The translations under genes and the position numbers were made by a program. Below are positions 58,317-64,000 of a DNA stretch of 64,000 bases, piece after piece. How positions within the stretch are numbered: position 1 is the first letter of the stretch; every line of letters starts with the position of its first letter. The stretch comes from Methanoregula sp964409915 (GTDB lineage Archaea; Halobacteriota; Methanomicrobia; Methanomicrobiales; Methanospirillaceae). The notes beneath the pieces are model-generated. The model was not told the DNA's origin. It was given only the letters and a program-made list of their open reading frames with translations, and did not search any database. The stretch lies in the NCBI GenBank assembly GCA_964409915.1, contig CAYPEQ010000008.1, positions 1 through 64,000 of the forward strand, read 5' to 3'.

Positions 58317-58922
58317 ATGATGGTAGAAGCAGAAGTAAAAACCGAAGCGAAACCCGAAGCAAAGAAGCTGCTCTTCAACAAGTGGGATGTATCCGAGGTC
58401 AAGGTTACCGACCCGAGCCTCGTCCGGTATGTGAACCTCACCCCCCAGATCATCCCCCACTCCTGCGGCAAGTTCTCGCGTCAGGAGTTCAATAAGGCCA
58501 ATATGATGATTGTCGAGAGACTTATCAACAGCCTGATGCAGACCGAGAATAATACCGGCAAGAAGCAGCTGGCAATAAGGATAGTGCGGGATGCATTCGA
58601 GCTCATCAATAAGAAAACTAAACGAAACCCCGTAGAAGTGCTTGTCGAAGCGATTGGCAACACCGGCCCCCGGGAAGAAACCGTCCGGTTGAAATACGGT
58701 GGTATTAACGTCCCGAAATCTGTTGACACCGCCCCTCTGCGCCGTGTCGATTCTGCCATCGGCTTCATCGCAGAGGCAGTATGGAAGTCCTCGCGCAAGA
58801 ACAAGAAACCCGCGAGTGCTATCCTTGCCGATGAACTGATTGCCGCCTCAAAAGGCGACGCAAAATGTTATTCGGTCGGGAAAAAGGAAGAAAAGGAAAG
58901 GATTGCAAAATCCGCCAGGTAA
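58317..58922 (+). CDS. rps7: Ribosomal protein S7
   Basis: S7 (uS7) starts small-subunit head assembly. The 201-residue archaeal form has an acidic/Lys-rich N-terminal tail and the K-R-N-P-V-E-V-L-V-E-A-I near 102. It also has T-G-P-R-E-E-T-V-R and the A-I-G-F-I-A-E-A region near 145. The start could be ATG 58317 or 58320 (tandem). The S12 stop and the AGGTGATC ribosome site lie just before them. Confidence 0.95.
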   Translation: MMVEAEVKTEAKPEAKKLLFNKWDVSEVKVTDPSLVRYVNLTPQIIPHSCGKFSRQEFNKANMMIVERLINSLMQTENNTGKKQLAIRIVRDAFELINKKTKRNPVEVLVEAIGNTGPREETVRLKYGGINVPKSVDTAPLRRVDSAIGFIAEAVWKSSRKNKKPASAILADELIAASKGDAKCYSVGKKEEKERIAKSAR

Positions 58923-58946
58923 AACATCTTTTTTGAGGTTATTTTC

Positions 58947-61145
58947 ATGTCACGTGGCAAAAAAACGGTAGAGCGTGTAGTCGAGCTCATGAAGGACCCC
59001 AAGCACATCAGAAACATCGGTATCGTGGCACATATCGACCACGGTAAAACCACGCTTTCCGATAACCTGCTTGCGGGTGCTGGTATCATCTCTGAAGAAC
59101 TTGCAGGCAAGCAGCTCTTCATGGATTCTGACGCGGAAGAGCAGGCCCGGGGGATCACCATCGATGCATCAAACGTCTCGATGGTTCACGAGTTTGAGGG
59201 TCAGGATTATCTGATCAATATGATCGATACACCGGGCCACGTGGACTTCGGTGGCGACGTCACGCGTGCGATGCGTGCTGTCGATGGTGCCGTGGTGCTT
59301 GTCGATGCGGTCGAAGGCACCATGCCCCAGACTGAGACCGTTCTCCGGCAAGCGTTAAAAGAACAGGTTCGCCCGGTTCTTTTCATCAACAAGGTCGACC
59401 GGTTGGTCAACGAGCTTAAAGTTGACGAGACCGAGATGCAGATCAGGCTCGGTAAGGTTATCGACAAAGTTAACAAGCTCATCAAGGGCATGAACGAGGA
59501 GTCCTACAACAACGGTTGGAAACTCGACGCCTCGCAGGGTACAGTTGCCTTCGGATCAGCGCTCTACAACTGGGCCATCTCGGTGCCGTACATGAAAAAG
59601 AGCGGCGTCTCCTTCAAGGATGTCTACGAGAAGTGCCGCTCGGGCGACATGAAGTACCTCGCGAAACACAGCCCACTCTACGAAGTCGTGCTCGATATGG
59701 TCGTGCACCACCTGCCAAACCCGCTCGAGGCCCAGCCCCGGCGTGTCAATGTGATTTGGCATGGCGACAAGACCACAAAGGAAGGCAAGTCAATGCTTGC
59801 CTGTGACGCGACCGGACCGGTTGCGATGATGGTCACCGATATTTCGTTTGACCCCCACGCGGGCGAAGTCGCCACCGGCCGTCTCTTTTCGGGCAGCCTC
59901 AAGCGCGGCGACGGGCTCTATGTGATGGGTTCCGCGAAAAAAGAGAACCGGCTCCAGCAGGTCGGTATTTTCATGGGCCCAAAGCGAGTCGAGGTCGAAG
60001 AGATTGTCGCAGGAAACATCGCGGCGGTCACCGGTCTTCGGGATGCGATGGTTGGCTCCACGGTTACTTCACTTCTGGATATGTTCCCGTTCGAGTCGCT
60101 CAAGCACTACTCCGAGCCTGTCATGACCGTTGCAGTCGAGGCAAAGAATATGAAGGACTTGCCCAAGCTCGTCGAAGTACTGCGGCAGGTGGCAAAGGAA
60201 GACCCGACACTCGGTATCGCAATTAACGAAGAGACGGGTGAGCATCTGATCTCCGGTATGGGCGAGCTGCACCTTGAGATTGTTACGGGCCGTATCAAGC
60301 GGGACAAGGGTGTCGAGATCGTCACTTCCGAACCTATCGTTGTATACCGTGAAACAGTCACGGGAAAGGTGGAATCGGTTGAAGGAAAGTCCCCGAACAG
60401 GCACAACAGGTTCTATTTCGATCTTGAACCGCTGCCCGATGAAATCGTCGACATGATTAAAGCCGGCGAGATCTCGATGAACCAGCCGGCCATCGAGCGT
60501 CGTGATGTGCTTCTCAAAGCCGGTTTTGACAAGGACGAGGCAAAGAACGTCAAGCATATCAAGGGCACGAACATGCTCTTCGATATGACGAAAGGTGTCC
60601 AGTACCTCAACGAAACGATGGAACTTATTATCGAAGGTATTAATGAGGCACTTGCCGGAGGCCCGCTTGCCGACGAGCCGGTCCAGAACCTCAAAATGCG
60701 CCTTGTCGATGTAAAGCTTCACGAAGATGCAATTCACCGTGGCCCTGCACAGGTTATCCCGGCAGTTCGTGGCGCGATCAAGGGTGGCATGCTCATCGCT
60801 GGCGACTCTCTCCTTGAGCCCGTCCAGAAGATCCAGATTACCGTTCCGATGGATCAGATGGGAGCCGCGACTTCCCAGATCCAGGGACGGCGTGGTCAGG
60901 TCTTTGATATGCAGAGCGAAGGGGACACGATTACTGTTGTGGGTAAAGCTCCAGTCGCAGAACTCTTCGGATTTTCCGGTGATATACGGTCAGCAACGGA
61001 AGGCCGTGCGATGTGGAACACGGAGTTTTCGGGATTCGAATTGGTCCCCAACAACATGGTCAAGGAAGTTGTCATCGGTATCCGCAAGCGCAAGGGTCTG
61101 AAGGACCAGATGCCAACCCCGTCGGATTACTTATCCGTGCAATAA
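58947..61145 (+). CDS. fusA: Translation elongation factor aEF2
   Basis: aEF2 moves the ribosome along mRNA with GTP. The 732-residue protein has A-H-I-D-H-G-K-T-T-L near 28-37, D-T-P-G-H-V-D-F near 94 and N-K-V-D. The diphthamide site is H597 in A-I-H-R-G-P-A-Q-V-I-P, a mark of archaeal and eukaryotic EF2. Diphthamide genes are not in the window. It starts 24 bases after the S7 stop. EF1-alpha, which often follows, does not follow here. Confidence 0.98.
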   Translation: MSRGKKTVERVVELMKDPKHIRNIGIVAHIDHGKTTLSDNLLAGAGIISEELAGKQLFMDSDAEEQARGITIDASNVSMVHEFEGQDYLINMIDTPGHVDFGGDVTRAMRAVDGAVVLVDAVEGTMPQTETVLRQALKEQVRPVLFINKVDRLVNELKVDETEMQIRLGKVIDKVNKLIKGMNEESYNNGWKLDASQGTVAFGSALYNWAISVPYMKKSGVSFKDVYEKCRSGDMKYLAKHSPLYEVVLDMVVHHLPNPLEAQPRRVNVIWHGDKTTKEGKSMLACDATGPVAMMVTDISFDPHAGEVATGRLFSGSLKRGDGLYVMGSAKKENRLQQVGIFMGPKRVEVEEIVAGNIAAVTGLRDAMVGSTVTSLLDMFPFESLKHYSEPVMTVAVEAKNMKDLPKLVEVLRQVAKEDPTLGIAINEETGEHLISGMGELHLEIVTGRIKRDKGVEIVTSEPIVVYRETVTGKVESVEGKSPNRHNRFYFDLEPLPDEIVDMIKAGEISMNQPAIERRDVLLKAGFDKDEAKNVKHIKGTNMLFDMTKGVQYLNETMELIIEGINEALAGGPLADEPVQNLKMRLVDVKLHEDAIHRGPAQVIPAVRGAIKGGMLIAGDSLLEPVQKIQITVPMDQMGAATSQIQGRRGQVFDMQSEGDTITVVGKAPVAELFGFSGDIRSATEGRAMWNTEFSGFELVPNNMVKEVVIGIRKRKGLKDQMPTPSDYLSVQ

Positions 61146-61163
61146 TTTTTTTATTTTTTTTAT
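61145..61163 (+). terminator. T-rich terminator after fusA
   Basis: Almost pure T (with one or two A) directly follows the fusA stop codon. In archaea oligo-T tracts of this kind end transcription. It marks the 3' end of the rps12-rps7-fusA operon. Confidence 0.6.
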
Positions 61164-61306
61164 TCGGCCATTTCGGTGATTATTTCACTCCTTAAAATTA
61201 CGAAACTATCGTATCAATCTGTTAAAAAAGGTCCGGGGGTGATTATTATTTCCCGGTTACCCTAAATGGGTTATCGTTTACTGCCGTTTTCATCTGCCGC
61301 TTGAGA

Positions 61307-62521
61307 TCAGGGTGTTGATCCAACGGAATGTTTTGTTTGTTTTACTGCCCGGGTGGTCCAGATAAGGAGAATGGTCCCGGCTGCCGCAATCACTGCCGCA
61401 ATAGTAAACCCTGCACTATACCCAATAAATGTCCAGATAAACCCAATCATGACACTCGATACAAAGTCCCCGACACCATTAACTGCTGCAAGGGCCCCAA
61501 AGCCAAGCCCTCGTGAATCTTCCCCAACCATTTCCCCAGCAAGCGCGCCTTCAAGTGCGTCTTCAGCTGCGATGAACACACCGCATAACCCGAACAGGAT
61601 AGCATATGCGATAATACTTGGCGATACCAGGACAAAACCGACAAAACTCACGACGGCGAGGGAATACCCCATAATCAACACCGGCCTTCGGCCGATGCGA
61701 TCGCCCATCCAGCCAAGCGGATAGGATGATGCTGCATAGATGATGTTACGGATCAGGTAAAGACCGGCACCGGTTGCAGTGGCCATAGTAAAACCCAGCG
61801 AAGGAGTGAGAGCAACTATCGCAAAGGCAATAAGCAGGGTCTGGGAAAAATCTGCAATCCCAAAAACGAGTACAGCCCCCAGAAACGCCTTAAACTGCGA
61901 TGGAAGGCCCTTTAGTGAAGGAATTAGTTTACGGGGATTATCTCGAGGGGCTGTATTTTTTTCCTTTAAAAACAGCCACAAGGCGATAAATGCCAGAAAT
62001 CCCGGGATCACGGCTAACCAGATAATGGTCCGGATAGCGACTGTAGAGACCAACACAAGTGCAATTGCCGGCCCCGCAATGGCCCCCAGCGTATCGCTTG
62101 CCCGGTGGAATCCAAAGGTTTTTCCGAGGTCTTTTCTCTCGACAGAATTAGCTAGGATTGCGTCTCTGGACGGTGACCTGATCCCTTTACCGATCCAGCC
62201 GATAACCCTGCCCGCGAGAACGATAAACCAAGACCCGGCGGCAGCAATAAACGCAGGGAATATCGCGGTTGCAACAGAACCGGCAAGCGCAAACTCGCGA
62301 CGTTTACCAAGTTTGTCGGCAAAATGCCCGGAAAACAGTTTTACAAAACTGGATGCACCGTCACTGAGTCCTTCGATGATACCTAAAGCGTACACCGGTG
62401 CGCCAAGGAGAATTAAAAACGAGGGTAGCAGGACGGTCACCGTCTCGTAGCCCAGATCACCAAAAAAACTGGCAAGGCCGGCACCGAGCACTGTATTGTT
62501 CAACCATGGTGGCCACTTCAT
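61307..62521 (-). CDS. MFS transporter
   Basis: The 404-residue protein has about twelve membrane segments and two MFS loop motifs: G-H-F-A-D-K-L-G-K-R near 59-68 after helix 2 and G-W-M-G-D-R-I-G-R-R near 262-271 in the second half. It is a drug- or solute-exporter-like secondary transporter. The substrate is unknown. The start at 62521 (M-K-W-P-P-W-L) is chosen; an ATG nine codons upstream exists but adds no membrane segment. It stands alone, convergent with fusA. Confidence 0.85.
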   Translation of the reverse strand: MKWPPWLNNTVLGAGLASFFGDLGYETVTVLLPSFLILLGAPVYALGIIEGLSDGASSFVKLFSGHFADKLGKRREFALAGSVATAIFPAFIAAAGSWFIVLAGRVIGWIGKGIRSPSRDAILANSVERKDLGKTFGFHRASDTLGAIAGPAIALVLVSTVAIRTIIWLAVIPGFLAFIALWLFLKEKNTAPRDNPRKLIPSLKGLPSQFKAFLGAVLVFGIADFSQTLLIAFAIVALTPSLGFTMATATGAGLYLIRNIIYAASSYPLGWMGDRIGRRPVLIMGYSLAVVSFVGFVLVSPSIIAYAILFGLCGVFIAAEDALEGALAGEMVGEDSRGLGFGALAAVNGVGDFVSSVMIGFIWTFIGYSAGFTIAAVIAAAGTILLIWTTRAVKQTKHSVGSTP

Positions 62522-63040
62522 GGTGATGATTTTCCCCGGAATACACAATAAATAGCTACGTTATGGCAATCCGGAATCTCAATCGGCGACCTATTTCTGA
62601 AAATTTCAGCTAACTTTCAAGTTCAATGTCCGAACCCGCACCATTCCGGGAATATATAGCACGATCCGGTTCACCTTAAATCGAGCCCTTATGGTGTTTA
62701 CATCATTATCCGGCAGGAGTTTCCCAATAGTATGATCAATCTTCGTGATGTAGTACGTCAGGTTGAAACGGCACTGTGCGATTCCCGTTTTCCCCCCACT
62801 GTTCAGAAACGCGAAATGTACATCCGCATCCTTCTTCAGGTTTGCACTGGCGCCGTGAACGCAAAAGGAAGAAGATAACCGGCAGATTCCTCTTGATTAA
62901 GCACATTTGGTTAAACATTTTTCTCGTCTCTACTTCGGGATCGGATAATCACTCATTTTATATCCGGCCGCTGAATACCGGTTGATAAGTGGTGTGCATA
63001 TGGATAAGATATCCCACAATGAATATCCGGGGAGGTAACT
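62522..63040. other. Intergenic stretch with one small ORF
   Basis: This gap separates the divergent MFS and peptidase genes. Apart from the 48-codon frame at 62732-62878, I find no gene. A GGGGAGG ribosome site at 63029-63035 belongs to the M20 peptidase. Confidence 0.5.
62732..62878 (+). CDS. Possible small ORF, 48 residues
   Basis: The frame starts at an ATG with a GGAG about 14 bases upstream and encodes a basic peptide with alternating charged and hydrophobic residues (I-N-L-R-D-V-V-R-Q-V-E-T-A-L near the start). Codon use looks normal. Two Cys are present. There is no family I recognise, and the ribosome site is weakly placed, so it may not be translated. Confidence 0.35.
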   Translation: MINLRDVVRQVETALCDSRFPPTVQKREMYIRILLQVCTGAVNAKGRR

Positions 63041-64000
63041 ATGCAGGATGAGCTAGCATTCAAAGAGATTGTTTTGCAAACCCGTGCCTTAATGCCTGAT
63101 GTAATCCGGGATCTCAAAGATCTTATCCGGTTTCCCTCTGTAGCATTTCCCGGGTATCCCCAAGAACCGGTCATCGCGATGGCTGACGCGACTGTTGGGT
63201 TACTCAGGAAATACGGGCTATCTAATGCCCGCCTTATCGATGTCCCGGGGGGATACCCTGCAGTATACGGTGAAATCCCTGCTCCTCCGGGAAAGCCCAC
63301 AGTCCTGATGTACGCCCATTACGATGTTCAGCCTGCCCAAAAAAAAGATGGTTGGGATACTGATCCTTGGGAACCTCGGGAGAAAGGGGGACGTCTTTAC
63401 GGGCGTGGAGCTGCCGACGATAAATCTGGTATTGTAATGATTGCAGCATCGATCAGGATTTTCGGTGGTAAACCTCCTGTTGGCATAAAAGTAGTCATAG
63501 AAGGCGAGGAGGAAACTACAAGCCATATTGAAGATTTTGCGCTTGCAAATCCGGGCCTTTTCGCATGCGATGCGTTCATCATTGCCGATAATGGCAACCT
63601 TTCCGTGGGAGAACCGGCACTTACAACATCCCTGAGAGGTGAGGTTTCCTGTATCATCGAGGTTCGGACACTTGACCATGCTGTGCATTCCGGTATGTTC
63701 GGGGGTGCGGCACCTGATGCGTTAATTGCTTTGATAAAGATCCTTGCTACGCTCCATGAAGCCCAAGGTGATGTGGCTGTAAAGGGTCTTAGGTCAGATG
63801 CCTCCGGAAATGGCGGGTATCCTGTTGGAAACTACCGGGCAGATGCCGGGGTGATCGATGGGGTTGACCTTATAGGTACCGGCCCTCTAGGTGATCGCCT
63901 CTGGTTCAAACCCTCCATTACCGTGATTGGGATCGATGCTCCTTCACTCCAGAAATCTGCAAATATCCTGATTCCCCGGGCGTCTGCAAAGATCAGTATG
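63041..64000 (+). CDS. M20-family metallopeptidase (incomplete, runs off window)
   Basis: The reading frame starts at an ATG with a GGGGAGG site just before it and is open for 320 codons to the window end. It belongs to the M20 dipeptidase/carboxypeptidase-like family. The metal-binding motifs are Y-A-H-Y-D-V-Q-P near 90-97, G-R-G-A-A-D-D-K near 121-128 and the catalytic E-G-E-E-E-T near 155-160. The dimerisation domain begins near 190. It probably hydrolyses dipeptides or acylated amino acids. The C-terminal part is outside the window. Confidence 0.93.
   Translation, partial: MQDELAFKEIVLQTRALMPDVIRDLKDLIRFPSVAFPGYPQEPVIAMADATVGLLRKYGLSNARLIDVPGGYPAVYGEIPAPPGKPTVLMYAHYDVQPAQKKDGWDTDPWEPREKGGRLYGRGAADDKSGIVMIAASIRIFGGKPPVGIKVVIEGEEETTSHIEDFALANPGLFACDAFIIADNGNLSVGEPALTTSLRGEVSCIIEVRTLDHAVHSGMFGGAAPDALIALIKILATLHEAQGDVAVKGLRSDASGNGGYPVGNYRADAGVIDGVDLIGTGPLGDRLWFKPSITVIGIDAPSLQKSANILIPRASAKISM

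Noticed and set aside
60069..60737. Long reading frame antisense to fusA
   Set aside because: fusA is certain; the opposite frame is long only because of codon bias in that gene.
1..64000. Insertion sequences, prophage genes, toxin-antitoxin pairs, CRISPR arrays or rRNA genes
   Set aside because: I saw no transposase, integrase, Cas gene, regular spaced repeats or rRNA-like sequence on either strand.

Overview
The window is archaeal and comes from a hydrogenotrophic methanogen. The best fit is the order Methanomicrobiales, in the Methanoregula/Methanospirillum neighbourhood; this is inferred from gene content only. The evidence is as follows: O-phosphoseryl-tRNA synthetase, a CfbB-type coenzyme F430 amidase, archaeal phosphoribulokinase, a Kae1-Bud32 fusion, archaeal translation and transcription proteins (aIF2-gamma, aRF1, aEF2, S24e, S27ae, L40e, RpoE/Spt4), TATA-box promoters with some apparently leaderless starts, and archaeosine and wyosine tRNA modification genes. 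Base composition is near 50 % G+C. Genes are dense, operons often overlap by 1 to 20 bases, and I see no rRNA, CRISPR array, transposase or prophage.

Layout. 0-9.8 kb: a KhtTU-like K+/H+ antiporter pair, a Cys-rich DUF5714 protein, FAD synthase RibL with a JAMM protease-like protein, a secreted protein packed with N-glycosylation sequons, a parvulin, a dihydropteroate-synthase-like protein, a PHP phosphoesterase, TruA, malic enzyme and an ArsC-like phosphatase. 9.9-18.1 kb: CfbB, a DUF333 lipoprotein and a complete trpEGDCFBA operon read on the minus strand. The trp promoter carries two TRP-box-like hexamers, and trpE seems to begin at a non-canonical AUC or AUU codon. 18.4-22.5 kb: small membrane and Cys-rich proteins around a radical SAM/SPASM peptide-maturase-like enzyme, a small tandem-repeat protein and a tRNA-Gly/tRNA-Val pair.

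22.6-30.3 kb: HtpX, a Bles03-like protein, then the classic archaeal information-processing island (L40e, XTP pyrophosphatase, Kae1-Bud32, S27ae, S24e, dephospho-CoA kinase, Spt4, RpoE, a Fcf1-like PIN protein, aIF2-gamma). 30.4-38.0 kb: an amino-sugar and surface-glycan operon (GlmM, two sugar nucleotidyltransferases, GlmS, a hexapeptide acyltransferase, a glycosyltransferase). 38.0-41.8 kb: an unrecognised protein, a cyclase-family hydrolase, Pcm and the SufBC Fe-S assembly pair. 42-49.2 kb: an orphan DNA methyltransferase, a HAD phosphatase, a glutamine amidotransferase, a YprB-like nuclease overlapping a YprA/MrfA-like helicase, and a divergent XRE-regulator/phosphoribulokinase pair whose shared promoter holds two 18-bp operator-like repeats exactly 30 bp apart.

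49.2-57.7 kb: SepS, Taw1, ArgS, aRF1, a lipoprotein alpha/beta hydrolase, a NUDIX hydrolase and queD-queE-queC for the archaeosine precursor. 57.9-61.2 kb: rps12-rps7-fusA, ended by a T-rich stretch with no tuf. 61.3-64 kb: an MFS transporter, a short uncertain ORF and an M20 peptidase that runs off the end. The main candidates for new biology are the radical SAM cluster with its three small Cys-rich neighbours, the phosphoribulokinase operators, the non-canonical trpE start and the sequon-dense secreted protein.
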